From Deltaproteobacteria bacterium (lineage in GTDB: Bacteria; Desulfobacterota; Deferrisomatia; Deferrisomatales; JACRMM01): a stretch of 42,405 bases of DNA. A program made the translations under genes and the position numbers. The notes below the pieces were generated by a model, which was not told the origin of the DNA, searched no databases, and saw nothing but the letters and a program-made list of their open reading frames with translations. The stretch is from NCBI GenBank assembly GCA_016214985.1, contig JACRMM010000014.1, positions 1-42,405 of the forward strand, in the 5' to 3' direction. Below, one piece after another: positions 1-9,311 of this stretch (position 1 is the first letter of the stretch; each line of letters starts with the position of its first letter).

Positions 1-167
1 GATAGCACTAGAAACAAAAGGCAATAGCCAAGAATAGTGACTTTACTTCGGACACAAGAAGACGCCCTCCGGATCATTCCCATGGTATTCTCGGGTGCCT
101 CCAGAGTAGGTGCTTCCGAAAGTCCGACAGGCTCCTAGAGAGGGTAAGGCGGGCCCCGCGCTTCACC
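1..167. other. Left-edge non-coding stretch
   Basis: The first hundred or so bases are clearly AT-richer than the rest of the window. I see no convincing coding region, tRNA or terminator here. It lies beyond the 3' end of the leftward peptidase gene. Confidence 0.4.
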
Positions 168-2831
168 TCACGTCTGCGGGGGTGCGAGGGACACCTGGGC
201 GAGGTCCTGGGGCCGAAGCCAGCGGGCGAACGCGGCCCGTACCTCCTCCGCGGTTAGATCACGATAGCGCTCGGCGGCGGCGACCGGCTCGTCGAGCGGG
301 AGGCCGTTGAGCGAACGCTCGAGGAGGCCCTCTGCGACCCCCTCCACGTCCGCGTTGGCCAGGGCCAGCTGCCGGATCAGCAGGGACTTGGCGCGCTCGA
401 GTTCAGCGGGCCCGATCGGAACCTCCTGGAGAAACCGGAGATCTCGGTCCACGATCGCGCGGGCTGTGGCAGCATTGGGCGGATCGCACCCGTACGCGAC
501 GACGTAGGTTGAACGCTTCCGGCCCGCCTCGAGGGCCGCTTCCGCGGAGTAGACGAGCCCGGAGCGCTCCCGCAGGTCCCGGTACAGCCGCGCCGCGAAG
601 AATCCCCCGCCAAGGACCTCGGTGCCGAGGGTGAGCGCATAGTAGTCGGGGTGCCCTCGGCCCACGGCGACCGTCTGGGCCAGGGTGACCTCCTCCTGCT
701 CGCGGCCGGGGTCCTGGACCGCAACCGACGACGGCGCGTTGGGGGGCACGGGCGAAAGGTCCGTGTCCGGCGGCGGGCCTTCGGCGGTCCAAGACCCGAA
801 GAGAGTCTCGATTACCTCCTCCGCATGGGCCGGGTCCACGTCTCCCACGACGACGACGGTCGTCAGGTCCGGGCGAAACACGCGCTGGAAGTAGACTTTG
901 ACGTCCTCGAGCGTGACGGAGGCTACGGTCGCGGGCGTGGCCTCGCGGAGCGCCGGGTCGCCTGGGGGAAGGAGGGCTTCGCGCAGCGCTCTCCGAGCCT
1001 GGTAAGCCGGGCTGTCGAGCAGCCCGGCCAGGGCCTCGGTCTTCTGGCGCCGCAAGGTCTCGAACGCTCCCTCTGGCAGGGCTGGGTGCAGGAGGTTGTC
1101 CGCGAGCAGCGCCGCGCCGCGGTCGAAGTTTGCGGCCAGCACCTCGAGAGAGAAGTGCGTCCCCGCGGTCTCGTCCGCTGCGATGCGGTCGAGCTCCGTT
1201 TCCAGGCCGAGCCGGTCGAGGCTCGTCGAGCCCCACGGGAAGAGTTCCTCCAGGAGGTCGGCGACGCCCTCCTTACCCTGGGGCGTCTGGACGTCCGGGT
1301 TGGTGCGGATGCGCCCGAACACGCCGACGGTCCGGCTCCCTGGGCGCGGGCAGAGGACAAGGCGAAGGCCGTTGGCGAGGAGCCGATCCTGGGGCTGGGG
1401 CGGTGGCACGTAGGATGGCAGGGTGGAGAGCGGTTTTCGTGCCCAGGAGGGAAGCGCGACCGGGCCGGACGGCTCGGAGGCCGGGGACTCGACGTGGCGG
1501 CCCGGACGGGCGGTCAGGGAGACTCCGGCTTCATGGGGTTTCAGGAGGGCCTGGGTGGCGGTGTCGAGGTCGAGATATCGGCCGACCACCCGGTCCACGT
1601 CGGCCGCGGTCACCTTCCGGATCGCCTCCACCGCGTCGTCCGGCGACGACCGGTCTTCCACGGCCAGGGCTTGGGCCCACGCGAGAGCCAGACCCTGGAC
1701 GGAGTTTTTCCGGAACTCTGCGGCGGTGACCGCCCGGCGCTTCGCTGCCTCCACGAGCTGGGGCGAAACGCCTCCCGTTACGGCGCGCCGGAGCGCCGCC
1801 TTCACGTGGGCGGCGAGCGCCGCTCCGTCGCCGCCGCGGGGGTACGAGGCGATGGCGTATCCGACGCCCGCTCCTGGAAACGGCTCATAGTCGAATTCGG
1901 CGCTGAGCGCCTTGCCGTCGGGTACGAGCCCGTAGAGCTCTCCCCGCCGGCTGCCCAGGACGTCGACCAGGACTTGCGCGGCAGCGGAATCCGGGCTGTC
2001 GAACCCGGGGAAGCGGAACGCGAGCACGGCGAGGCCCTCGGGCCGGTCGCTCTCCCTCTCGAACGCTGACGCGTGCAACGGTGCCGGGCGAATCCGGGGG
2101 CGGTGCGGTAGCTGCCGGGCCGGGATGCTCTCGAAGAGCGTCCGCACCTGGGCCAGGGTCCGGGCCGGGTCCACGTCTCCGGCCACCACCAACACAGCGT
2201 TGTTTGGGACGTACCACTCTCGGTGGAACCTGCGAAGTCGGGCGGCCGAGGTCCGGTCAAACGACTCGCGGGTGCCGAGGGCGTCGTGGGCCAGCGGCGT
2301 CCCCGCGAAGAGAAGGGACCGCAGGCGGCTGAAGAGGCGGTACTCGGGGTCGGAGAGGTCCTGCGCCACCTCCTGCTCGATCGCCCCCCGCTCCCGGGCC
2401 CAGGAGGCGTCAGTTGCGAGGATTGCGCGCATCCGGAGAGCCTCCACGCGCAGTGCGAGGGGCACGTCGGTGGCCGGCACGGTGAAGTAGTACCGGGTCG
2501 CGGTCTCCTCCGTCTCGGCGTTGAAATCACCCCCGAGGGCGGCGGCAATGCTCGCGAGCTGCTCGGCCGAAAGCCCGGGCGCGCCTCGAAACATCATGTG
2601 CTCGAGGGCGTGGGGCGTGCCGGGGAAGCCGGGGGGCGCGTTGAAGGAGCCCACCCGGTAGGTCACCACCGTCGTGGCCACGGGGGCGAGGGCGTCGCGG
2701 ACGACGACGATGCGAAGCCCGTTTCGAAGGGTCGCTCGGCGCACGGAGGCGTGGTCCGCCCCGGAGGACCGGATCGCCGGCAGGAGCGCTACAGTGGCGA
2801 CCAGGAGCACGAGGAGCGGGGTTCGTCTCAT
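168..2831 (-). CDS. M16-family zinc metallopeptidase, two-domain, secreted
   Basis: This is an insulinase/pitrilysin-family (M16) protein of 887 residues with two tandem M16 halves. The N-terminal half carries the inverted zinc motif HALEH at residues 74-78, with the expected downstream acidic region (AIEQEVAQD). The C-terminal half has the fold but no HxxEH, as is usual for the inactive partner half. Residues 1-25 (MRRTPLLVLLVATVALLP) form a signal peptide, so it likely works in the periplasm or outside the cell. The start chosen is the ATG that begins this signal sequence; an upstream in-frame ATG would add about 60 low-complexity residues in front of it. Substrate unknown. It is transcribed divergently from the thioesterase gene. 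Confidence 0.9.
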   Translation of the reverse strand: MRRTPLLVLLVATVALLPAIRSSGADHASVRRATLRNGLRIVVVRDALAPVATTVVTYRVGSFNAPPGFPGTPHALEHMMFRGAPGLSAEQLASIAAALGGDFNAETEETATRYYFTVPATDVPLALRVEALRMRAILATDASWARERGAIEQEVAQDLSDPEYRLFSRLRSLLFAGTPLAHDALGTRESFDRTSAARLRRFHREWYVPNNAVLVVAGDVDPARTLAQVRTLFESIPARQLPHRPRIRPAPLHASAFERESDRPEGLAVLAFRFPGFDSPDSAAAQVLVDVLGSRRGELYGLVPDGKALSAEFDYEPFPGAGVGYAIASYPRGGDGAALAAHVKAALRRAVTGGVSPQLVEAAKRRAVTAAEFRKNSVQGLALAWAQALAVEDRSSPDDAVEAIRKVTAADVDRVVGRYLDLDTATQALLKPHEAGVSLTARPGRHVESPASEPSGPVALPSWARKPLSTLPSYVPPPQPQDRLLANGLRLVLCPRPGSRTVGVFGRIRTNPDVQTPQGKEGVADLLEELFPWGSTSLDRLGLETELDRIAADETAGTHFSLEVLAANFDRGAALLADNLLHPALPEGAFETLRRQKTEALAGLLDSPAYQARRALREALLPPGDPALREATPATVASVTLEDVKVYFQRVFRPDLTTVVVVGDVDPAHAEEVIETLFGSWTAEGPPPDTDLSPVPPNAPSSVAVQDPGREQEEVTLAQTVAVGRGHPDYYALTLGTEVLGGGFFAARLYRDLRERSGLVYSAEAALEAGRKRSTYVVAYGCDPPNAATARAIVDRDLRFLQEVPIGPAELERAKSLLIRQLALANADVEGVAEGLLERSLNGLPLDEPVAAAERYRDLTAEEVRAAFARWLRPQDLAQVSLAPPQT

Positions 2832-3025
2832 GACAGCATCCCTTTCACCGCGAGGTCCGTTCGGCTTGCGGTGTGCGCCGCGGGCCGGAGCATTGGCCCA
2901 CGACCGCGGCCGTGGTACCTTCGGTCGGGTCGGAGAAAAGGCATCCAGGGCTCTGTCCGCAACAGCAACAGGCGCATCCCCACGCGCGACCATCGCGACG
3001 CGCGGCATCGGAGAGGGGCGAGACC

Positions 3026-3451
3026 GTGACCAAGGAAGGGATGCTCCAGGCCGCAGACCCCTACGCGCACATCTGGGCGCGCATCGCGACCGACAACCCG
3101 GCCTGGACCCTCCTCGGGATCCGGCTGAAGGAGCTCCGGCCCGGCGAGGCCACGTTGGTTCTGCCGTTTCGGCCCGAGATCCTGAATCCCTGGGGAAGTG
3201 TCCACGGGGGCATTGTCACGGGGCTGGCGGACGCGGCCGGCGGCTGTGCCCTTTACACGCGTACGACCCCGCAGCAGCGGGTGTCGAGTATCGAGCTCAA
3301 GGTCAACTTCCTGAAGCCTCTCACCGGCGACGCCCGAGCCGAGGCTCGTGTCCTCCACCACGGGACGCGAACCGGCGTCAGCTTCGTCGAGGTCCACGGT
3401 CCCTCCGGTTTGGCTGCGGTGGCTCTGCTGACGTTCGCTCTGGTCGGCTGA
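3026..3451 (+). CDS. PaaI-type hot-dog thioesterase
   Basis: A 141-residue hot-dog-fold acyl-CoA thioesterase of the PaaI/DUF4442-like group. The family signature NPWGSVHGGIVTGLAD is clear around residues 50-65, with the conserved asparagine and the HGG turn that lines the active site. Family members hydrolyse aryl- or medium-chain acyl-CoA in the cytoplasm. I chose the GTG start at 3026 because a GAGAGGGG ribosome-binding site lies just upstream; an ATG 15 bases further in is the alternative. It converges with the nitroreductase gene, with only about 30 bases between the two stops. Substrate not predictable. Confidence 0.85.
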   Translation: MTKEGMLQAADPYAHIWARIATDNPAWTLLGIRLKELRPGEATLVLPFRPEILNPWGSVHGGIVTGLADAAGGCALYTRTTPQQRVSSIELKVNFLKPLTGDARAEARVLHHGTRTGVSFVEVHGPSGLAAVALLTFALVG

Positions 3452-3484
3452 GGAGGTCTCCGCGACGGCGAGGGAATGCCCGTG

Positions 3485-4018
3485 TCACAGTCCCTGCCCG
3501 AAGCGGTCGTAGGAGACGCGGCTGAAGGCGAGGGAGTCGTGGGGGTGGGGGGACGGCGACTCCGCCGGGGACCCGACCGCTATGATCGCCTCCACCTCGA
3601 GCCCTGGTGGCAGCTGCAGACACTGCGCCACGTAGGCCGAGGACGTCTGGCTCGCGTCGTGCACCCGGCCCCGGATCTGGATCCAGCAGCTCCCCAGGCC
3701 CAGGGACGCGGCAGCCAGGTGCACGAACGTGGTGGCGATGGCCGCGTCCTCGACCCAGACGTCGCCCTTCGAGGGATCGGCGCAGACGACGATCGCCAAC
3801 GGCGCGCCACCGAGAAACGAGGCGCCGTGGGGCTTCGCCCGGGAGAGGTCGGAGAGGAGCTTCGGGTCGGAGACGACCACGAAGTGACACGGGCTTTGTC
3901 CCTGTGAGGAGGGCGCCCGGAGCGCGGCCTCGAGCAGGAGCTCCGCCTGGGCGGGCTCCACGGGCGTCGCGAGGTAGCGGCGGACACTTCGCCGTGTGCG
4001 GACCAGTTCGACGAACAT
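3485..4018 (-). CDS. Small nitroreductase-family FMN oxidoreductase
   Basis: A 177-residue nitroreductase-family protein. The N-terminus MFVELVRTRRSVRRYL is the typical FMN-phosphate-binding start, followed by the conserved APSSQGQSPCHFVVV segment and GLGSCWIQI near the middle. Such enzymes are FMN-dependent homodimers that reduce nitroaromatics, quinones or unsaturated substrates with NAD(P)H. The start is set by an AAAGGAG site 7 bases upstream. It is a single gene, convergent with the thioesterase and divergent from the hydrolase operon. Substrate unknown. Confidence 0.88.
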   Translation of the reverse strand: MFVELVRTRRSVRRYLATPVEPAQAELLLEAALRAPSSQGQSPCHFVVVSDPKLLSDLSRAKPHGASFLGGAPLAIVVCADPSKGDVWVEDAAIATTFVHLAAASLGLGSCWIQIRGRVHDASQTSSAYVAQCLQLPPGLEVEAIIAVGSPAESPSPHPHDSLAFSRVSYDRFGQGL

Positions 4019-4486
4019 CGGGGTCTCCTTTCGCGTGGTGGAGTCGGTGACTCGTGCCGGAGGATCTCCTCGACCCGCTCTCGGAGCCTGTGGCACGCCC
4101 CGTCCGAGGCCACGAGGTCGACGGCGGAGGCCGATCGCGAACCGAGGAGACCCACTCCGCAGCCCGGACGAGGGAACGCCCTGGGCGCACCGGCACGTGC
4201 CAGTGTAGCCGCGGCGATTTCGCATGCAACGAGGAAGCGGAGCCGACTGGAGGGACTTCTCGCACTGCACGCCCGCCGAGGACCCGGTCGACGACGTCCT
4301 GGAGCGAACGGGGCCCGGACTTCGGATACCCGACGTGCGAGGTGTCGATCCTCGAACCTGGGGAAAGCCCGAGAGGTTGGGTACACTGGTCTCCACACGA
4401 GGACAACCGGACCGGTGCCCCCCCCGGATTCGCGGACGGTCGGGTCGGTGCCTGCGAGACGGAAGACGCCACGAGAAAGGAACCCG
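4019..4486. other. Divergent intergenic region
   Basis: About 470 bases between the leftward nitroreductase and the rightward hydrolase. Only out-of-frame GC-rich open frames are present. A TACACT hexamer at 4382-4387 is a possible -10 element for the hydrolase gene, but no good -35 matches it. No RNA or repeat seen. Confidence 0.35.
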
Positions 4487-5278
4487 ATGCCGTTCGCCAT
4501 GGCCCAGGGCCACCGCATCGAGTACGAGCTCATCGAGGCGGCGACTGCCGAGGCCCCGGTTCTCGTGTTCCTGCACGAGGGGTTGGGATCGGTGGCCCTG
4601 TGGCAGGGCTTTCCCGGCAGGGTCGCGGCCGCGACCCGCTGCGGGGCGGTCGTGTACTCCCGCTATGGGTACGGGCGGTCGGACCCGCTCACAGCGCGGC
4701 GCAGCGTGCGGTTCATGCACGAGGAGGCGCTCGAGGCCCTCCCCGGGCTGCTCGACGAGCTGGGGGTGGCGGCCCCGGTGCTCTTCGGTCACAGCGACGG
4801 CGCGTCGATCGCCTTGATCCACGCCGGGTCGCGGTGTCGGCCGGTGGCCGGGGTCATCGCCCTGGCGCCCCACGTGTTCGTGGAGGACGTTACGATCCGG
4901 AGCATCGAGGCGGCGCGTCGCGCCTATGAGACGACCGAGCTGCGCGCGAAGCTCGGCCGCTACCACGCCGATCCCGACTCGGCGTTCCGGGGCTGGAACG
5001 ACGTCTGGCTCGATCCGGAGTTCCGCGCCTGGAACATCGAGCCCTACCTGGCCACGGTTGAGGTGCCGGTCCTCGCGATCCAGGGGGTGGACGACGAGTA
5101 CGGAACCCTGGAGCAGATCGACCGCATCGCCCAGCAGGTGGCCGATGTCGAGGTGCTCACGCTCAGCGGCTGCCGCCACTCACCGCACCGCGACCAGCCG
5201 GGTGCGGTGATTGAGTCGGTGACCCGCTTCATCGATCGCCTGCGCGCGGAGCACCCTCGACCGAGCGGCGCGAGGTAA
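4487..5278 (+). CDS. Alpha/beta hydrolase
   Basis: A 263-residue alpha/beta-hydrolase-fold protein. It has the oxyanion-hole region FLHEGLGSVALW, the nucleophile elbow GHSDGAS (Ser103) and a late histidine in GCRHSPHRDQP, giving a plausible Ser-Asp-His triad. No signal peptide, so cytoplasmic. The start at MPFAM has a GAAAGGA site in front; an upstream ATG would add about 24 unlikely residues. The next gene (AcuC-like) begins three bases after its stop, so the two are co-transcribed. Substrate unknown; an ester or dienelactone-type substrate is only a guess. Confidence 0.85.
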   Translation: MPFAMAQGHRIEYELIEAATAEAPVLVFLHEGLGSVALWQGFPGRVAAATRCGAVVYSRYGYGRSDPLTARRSVRFMHEEALEALPGLLDELGVAAPVLFGHSDGASIALIHAGSRCRPVAGVIALAPHVFVEDVTIRSIEAARRAYETTELRAKLGRYHADPDSAFRGWNDVWLDPEFRAWNIEPYLATVEVPVLAIQGVDDEYGTLEQIDRIAQQVADVEVLTLSGCRHSPHRDQPGAVIESVTRFIDRLRAEHPRPSGAR

Positions 5279-5280
5279 CG

Positions 5281-6408
5281 ATGGCCCGAACCGCGTTTCT
5301 GTGCTCGGAAGCGATGTGGGGTCGGGGCCACGGCGAGGGGCACCCGCTCAAGCCGGAGAGGCTCCGCCGGACATGGGAGCTCCTGCGCTCCTGCCGCGCG
5401 TTCGACGCGCCCGGGAGCCGCCTCGTGGAGCCCGCGCCGGCCACCCGGGAGGAGTTGACCCTGTTCCACAGCGAAGAGTACGTCGAGGCAGTCGCCCTCC
5501 TGAGCCGCGGCGAGGGCGACGTCGATCCCGGCCGCTACGGCTTCGGCCCGGGAGATAACCCGGTGTTCGAGGGGATGTTCGAGACCGAGGCCCTCAAGGC
5601 GGGCGGGGCGCTCACCGGCGTGCGGCTGCTGCTCTCCGGCGAGGCGGACACCGCGTTCAGCTTCGCCGGCGGCTTTCACCACGCGCGCCCGCAGCGGGCC
5701 TCCGGCTTCTGCGTCTTCAACGACGCGGCGGCCGCCATCGCCTGGCTCACGGCCCGCGGCCGGCGCGTGGCCTACGTCGACGTCGATGTTCACCACGGCG
5801 ACGGCGTCCAGGCCGCCTTCTACGAGACGGACCGCGTCCTGACAGTGTCGCTCCACCAGGACCCGCACACCCTCTTTCCGGGTACCGGCTTTCCCGAGGA
5901 GACCGGGGCCGGGGCGGGTCAGGGCTTCAGCGCGAACGTCCCACTCCCCCCCTGCACGACCGACGACGTGTACCTCTGGGCCTTCCGACAGGTCGTGCCG
6001 CCCCTCGTCCGCCGGTTCGCCCCGGACGTGCTCGTCACGCAGCTGGGCGTCGACACCCACTTCGCCGACCCCTTGGCTCGGCTCCTGCTGACGACCCGCG
6101 GATACGTGCAGGTCGTCGAGGAGCTCAAGGTCCTGGCCGCGTTGACGGCCGGCTGGCTCTCCCTGGGCGGGGGAGGGTACTCGCTGAATGTGGTGCCCCG
6201 GGCCTGGACGCTGGCGTACGGCGTGATGGGGGACCTTTCTCTGCCCGAGGAGTTCCCGGTCGAATACGCGGCCGCCTACGGGCCCGGCTCGCTCCACGAC
6301 CTCCGGGGACCCGATGTGGAGCCGGCGATCGTCGAGCTCACCTGGGAGTGCGCCCGCGCGTCAGTCGACGGTTTGCGCCGGTCGCTGGGCGCCGCGTGGC
6401 CGGGCTGA
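5281..6408 (+). CDS. Histone-deacetylase-family protein (AcuC-like)
   Basis: A 375-residue member of the arginase/deacetylase superfamily, class I HDAC/AcuC branch. The zinc-binding motif VDVDVHHGDGVQ lies near residues 165-176, the second metal aspartate in QLGVDTHFADP near 253, and the catalytic His pair in GGFHHA. In bacteria AcuC deacetylates acetyl-CoA synthetase and so controls acetate activation; whether this protein does so is inferred from the family only. It starts three bases after the hydrolase stop, so translation is probably coupled. No acetyl-CoA synthetase is in the window. Confidence 0.88.
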   Translation: MARTAFLCSEAMWGRGHGEGHPLKPERLRRTWELLRSCRAFDAPGSRLVEPAPATREELTLFHSEEYVEAVALLSRGEGDVDPGRYGFGPGDNPVFEGMFETEALKAGGALTGVRLLLSGEADTAFSFAGGFHHARPQRASGFCVFNDAAAAIAWLTARGRRVAYVDVDVHHGDGVQAAFYETDRVLTVSLHQDPHTLFPGTGFPEETGAGAGQGFSANVPLPPCTTDDVYLWAFRQVVPPLVRRFAPDVLVTQLGVDTHFADPLARLLLTTRGYVQVVEELKVLAALTAGWLSLGGGGYSLNVVPRAWTLAYGVMGDLSLPEEFPVEYAAAYGPGSLHDLRGPDVEPAIVELTWECARASVDGLRRSLGAAWPG

Positions 6409-6470
6409 GACCCCGCGCCCCCAGGTCGTAGGGTCTGCGCTCGAAGAAGACTCCCGAGGAGGAGGAAAGC

Positions 6471-7376
6471 ATGCGAGAGGGGATGACGCTTCAAGGTCCG
6501 GAGAGCGGGGCAGCGGCCGGGTGTCTTCATTTGGCCGAAGGCGTGTGGCTTACATCGGGCCGCGCGGCGGTAATCGAGGGGCACAATCATCTGGCAGTCA
6601 TCGATCCCGGGGACGAGCCGTGCGGGTCTCTGGACCGCCCCGCGGGGCCGCTCGCCGATACGATCCGGCTGATCGGCGAGACGGGGAAGCCCCTGCGCTG
6701 GATCCTGCTCACGCACTCCCACCCGGATCACGTGATGAACCTCCCGGCCTTTCGCGCGGTGGCCCACGCGGCGGTGGTCGCGCACGCGGCGAGCCCACTC
6801 GGGGCCGACGTGCGCCTCCGTGAACGAGGCCTCGTCGGGGAGGGCTTGGGGCTCGAGGCGATCCCGACCCCTGGGCACTCGGCCGCGGGGGACGATCTCA
6901 CCTTCTGGCTTGGATCGAAGGAGATCGTCTTCACCGGCGACGTGGTTCAACCGAAGGGGGAGGCGTGGGACCGGCCCTTCTACCCCAGCCCCTACCCCTA
7001 CTTCACGGATGGGGAGGTGTACCTGGAGAGCCTGGAGTCGATCGGGAGCCTGCCCTTCTCGGTGCTCGTCACGGGGCACCGCGAGGTCCGGGGGCACGCC
7101 GAGGCGCGGCAGTGGGTCGAACTCACCGCGCGCGCGATTCGAAGGGTGGGCGAGCTCGTGGCCGCGTGGCCGGGGCCCGACGATCTCCGAAGCGCGGCGC
7201 CGGTGCTCTACGCGCAACTCGCCCGGGAGAGAGGGATCCCGGAAGAGGCGATACGGGCGCGACTCGAGCGCCGCTCCGGCGGACCCTCGGCGTTCGAGCT
7301 CTTCGACCTGCCGGGGATCGCCGACTACTGGGCGAGGGTGCGGTCCGGTTCCTCGGCCGGCGCCGGGTCCAACTGA
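6471..7376 (+). CDS. Metallo-beta-lactamase-fold hydrolase
   Basis: A 301-residue MBL-fold protein with the dinuclear metal motif HSHPDH (residues 82-87), a further metal histidine in TPGHSAAG (His136), the bridging aspartate in FTGDVV (Asp157) and a final histidine in VTGHREVRGH. The C-terminal ~80 residues are helical. The fold covers thioesterases, glyoxalase II and lactonases; nothing in the sequence picks the substrate. A long purine-rich ribosome-binding site (GAGGAGGAGGA) precedes the ATG. It lies in the same rightward run as the hydrolase and deacetylase genes. Confidence 0.85.
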   Translation: MREGMTLQGPESGAAAGCLHLAEGVWLTSGRAAVIEGHNHLAVIDPGDEPCGSLDRPAGPLADTIRLIGETGKPLRWILLTHSHPDHVMNLPAFRAVAHAAVVAHAASPLGADVRLRERGLVGEGLGLEAIPTPGHSAAGDDLTFWLGSKEIVFTGDVVQPKGEAWDRPFYPSPYPYFTDGEVYLESLESIGSLPFSVLVTGHREVRGHAEARQWVELTARAIRRVGELVAAWPGPDDLRSAAPVLYAQLARERGIPEEAIRARLERRSGGPSAFELFDLPGIADYWARVRSGSSAGAGSN

Positions 7377-7402
7377 GTCTTCGCGGCGAGGAGAACGACG
7401 GC

Positions 7403-8089
7403 ATGGATCGCGGGTCACGCAACCGGCTCACCGACCGGCTCCTTCCCCGCTTCGGCGGGGACACTCTCTTCGACCGGGTCGCCCGCGCGGTCTGTCGGGC
7501 CGGGTGCCTCCCGCGAAAGGAGCTCTTCGAAGCGTGGGAGGTGGCACGGCGGGTGCGGCGGCGGTTCCGGGGTGGCCGAGTGGTGGACCTCGCGTGCGGC
7601 CACGGGCTCGTGGCGCAGCTTCTCCTCCTGCTCGACGATACGACGGCCGCCGCGGTCGCGGTGGATCGCGCGGTCCCGAGCAGTGCCCACCGGCTCGCCG
7701 CCTCCCTCGCGGGGACCTGGCCGAGGCTTTCCGGCCGTGTATCCTTTGTGCAGGCGGAGCTCGAGGAGGTGCCGCTCGAGTCGGGGGATCTGGTCGTCTC
7801 GGTGCACGGGTGCGGCGGAATCACCGACCGGGTCTTGGACCGTGCGACGGCGGCCGGGGCGCGGCTGGCGGTCCTTCCCTGCTGCCACGACCTCGGCGGT
7901 GCCGACCGGGGAGGGCTCGAGGGTTGGGTCGACGGGGCGCTGGCGGTGGACATCGAGCGCGCCTTGCGCGTTCGGTCTCGTGGCTACCGCGTCATGACGC
8001 AGCGGATCCCCGCGGACGTAACTCCGAAGAACCGCCTGCTCCTGGCCGAGCCCTTGGGTCCTGCGACCCTGGCCTCGCGTAGAGTCTAG
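7403..8089 (+). CDS. SAM-dependent methyltransferase (Methyltransf_32-like)
   Basis: A 228-residue class I methyltransferase. SAM motif I is VVDLACGHG (about residues 60-68). Later segments SVHGCGGITDRVLDRA and LAVLPCCHDL match the pattern (SxHxCG..TD, PCCH) of the Methyltransf_32 group as I know it. Members of that group are poorly characterised; some act on RNA. The ATG at 7403 was chosen because GCGAGGAG lies 7-8 bases upstream; the frame is open further upstream but there overlaps the preceding gene. Last clear member of the 4.5-8.1 kb run. Confidence 0.75.
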   Translation: MDRGSRNRLTDRLLPRFGGDTLFDRVARAVCRAGCLPRKELFEAWEVARRVRRRFRGGRVVDLACGHGLVAQLLLLLDDTTAAAVAVDRAVPSSAHRLAASLAGTWPRLSGRVSFVQAELEEVPLESGDLVVSVHGCGGITDRVLDRATAAGARLAVLPCCHDLGGADRGGLEGWVDGALAVDIERALRVRSRGYRVMTQRIPADVTPKNRLLLAEPLGPATLASRRV

Positions 8090-8224
8090 GGACCTCGGGA
8101 AGAGGCAAGTGGAGCCCGGGGCGGCGCCCCGGCGCGGCGAATGAAGCGGCGAACGGTTGCGAGACCCCAGCAGAGGCGCGCACAATGGCGGGCGAGCGGG
8201 CGTTCCCACGGGAGGAGGAGCCAG

Positions 8225-8404
8225 ATGAGCGAGAAGGACAAGGTCGAGGAGACGTACTGGAAGTGCACCAACTGCGGCTACACGGTGCAGGTACCCGTGC
8301 CGCCGGAACCGTGCCCTTCGTGCCGGAAGGCGTGCGAGTTTCACAACGTGACCTGTTATGCGCCCGAGTGTGGGTTCACGGGGATCGATCCCCGGCTGAC
8401 GTAG
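8225..8404 (+). CDS. Small rubredoxin-like / zinc-ribbon protein
   Basis: A 59-residue protein with CTNCGY followed by CPSCRKACEF and a further C/CPEC pair. This is the rubredoxin-like metal-binding layout (CxxC ... CxxC) seen as the C-terminal domain of rubrerythrins or as stand-alone mini-proteins in anaerobes. It probably binds Fe or Zn; electron transfer or peroxide defence is possible but not shown. The ATG has a strong GGAGGAGGA ribosome-binding site. A GC-rich hairpin (GAGTCCCGC with GCGGGATTC) follows in the gap at about 8424-8462. Confidence 0.75.
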   Translation: MSEKDKVEETYWKCTNCGYTVQVPVPPEPCPSCRKACEFHNVTCYAPECGFTGIDPRLT

Positions 8405-8493
8405 CTCGGGGAGCGTCGAAGTGGTGAGTCCCGCCGGCATCGGAAGGCCGCGCGGGATTCCGAACTGGGCCGACCCTCACAAGGAGGTGCGAC

Positions 8494-8772
8494 ATGAAGA
8501 TCCAACCCCTCACCCCTCAGGGCCAGACCCTGGCCGCCGAGGGACGCCGGCAGCCGCGCGCCCCGGGGCCGGGCCCTGCCCGTGGGACGCAGACCGATGA
8601 CACCGTGCAGATCAGCGACGAGGCCTCGGCCGTTCGGTCAGTTGCGGACGCCGCCCGCGTGGCCGGCAAGACCCGGGAGTTGATCGCCCAGGGCAACCGC
8701 GAGGCGGTTGCCGCCCAGCCGATCGACGTCCGGCGGCTTCGCGAGCTCCTGGAGAGCCGCGGCGCCCGCTGA
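8494..8772 (+). CDS. Small hypothetical protein with FlgM-like motif
   Basis: A 92-residue protein that I do not recognise with certainty. The N-terminal third is rich in Pro/Ala/Gly and probably disordered. The middle segment DDTVQISDEASAV resembles the short motif of FlgM-type anti-sigma factors and related flagellar small proteins, and the C-terminal half is helical. The match is too short to name it, and no flagellar genes lie in the window. AGGAGG lies 7 bases before the ATG, so it is well expressed as a gene. Confidence 0.6.
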   Translation: MKIQPLTPQGQTLAAEGRRQPRAPGPGPARGTQTDDTVQISDEASAVRSVADAARVAGKTRELIAQGNREAVAAQPIDVRRLRELLESRGAR

Positions 8773-8842
8773 GCCGGCAGGGTCCCGGGGTCGGTCTTCG
8801 GTTGACGCTCGACTCGGTTGATCTTCGTTGGGAGGAGCTCGG

Positions 8843-9310
8843 ATGAGGGCTGCGGGGATGCTCTTGTACAACCTCGTGCTGTGCCTCTGGATCGGAGGCA
8901 TGGTGCTGTTTACGTTCGTCGTGACACCGCTGCTCTTCCGACACTACGACCGCAACGTCGCCGGGGACATCGTCGGCACGCTGATCCCGGCGTACTTTCG
9001 CTACAACCTCCTGCTAGCGCTCCTGGGCGCCGCCCTGCTCCTGGCGTTCTGGTGGGCGTGGTCCCCGCTGCCGCGCCGGCTGGCCCTCGTGCTCCTGCTG
9101 GGTGCGGCCCTGGTCGAGGGCTACGTCAGCTTCCGCCTGCACCCTCAGATCGCGGCCGTGAAGAAGACTGTCGCGTCCTTCGAGTCCGATCCCGGCTCGC
9201 CCGCTCGCAAACGATTTCGCACTCTCCACGCCTTGAGCGCGGCCCTGAACCTGGCGGTTCTCGCCGACGGGGTGGCGCTCCTGGTCCTGAGACCGCTTCT
9301 CCCCAAGTGA
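8843..9310 (+). CDS. DUF4149/TMEM205-like membrane protein
   Basis: A 155-residue integral membrane protein with about four hydrophobic helices: LLYNLVLCLWIGGMVLF, then NLLLALLGAALLLAFW, LALVLLLGAALVEGY, and a last one near the C-terminus (LAVLADGVALLVL). The start, the WIGGM motif and the FRxLH segment (KRFRTLHALSAALN) fit DUF4149. Function of the family is unknown. The inner ATG at 8843 has GGAGGAG in front and is preferred over the ATG at 8828. A 27-base GC hairpin follows the stop. Confidence 0.75.
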   Translation: MRAAGMLLYNLVLCLWIGGMVLFTFVVTPLLFRHYDRNVAGDIVGTLIPAYFRYNLLLALLGAALLLAFWWAWSPLPRRLALVLLLGAALVEGYVSFRLHPQIAAVKKTVASFESDPGSPARKRFRTLHALSAALNLAVLADGVALLVLRPLLPK

Positions 9311-9311
9311 A

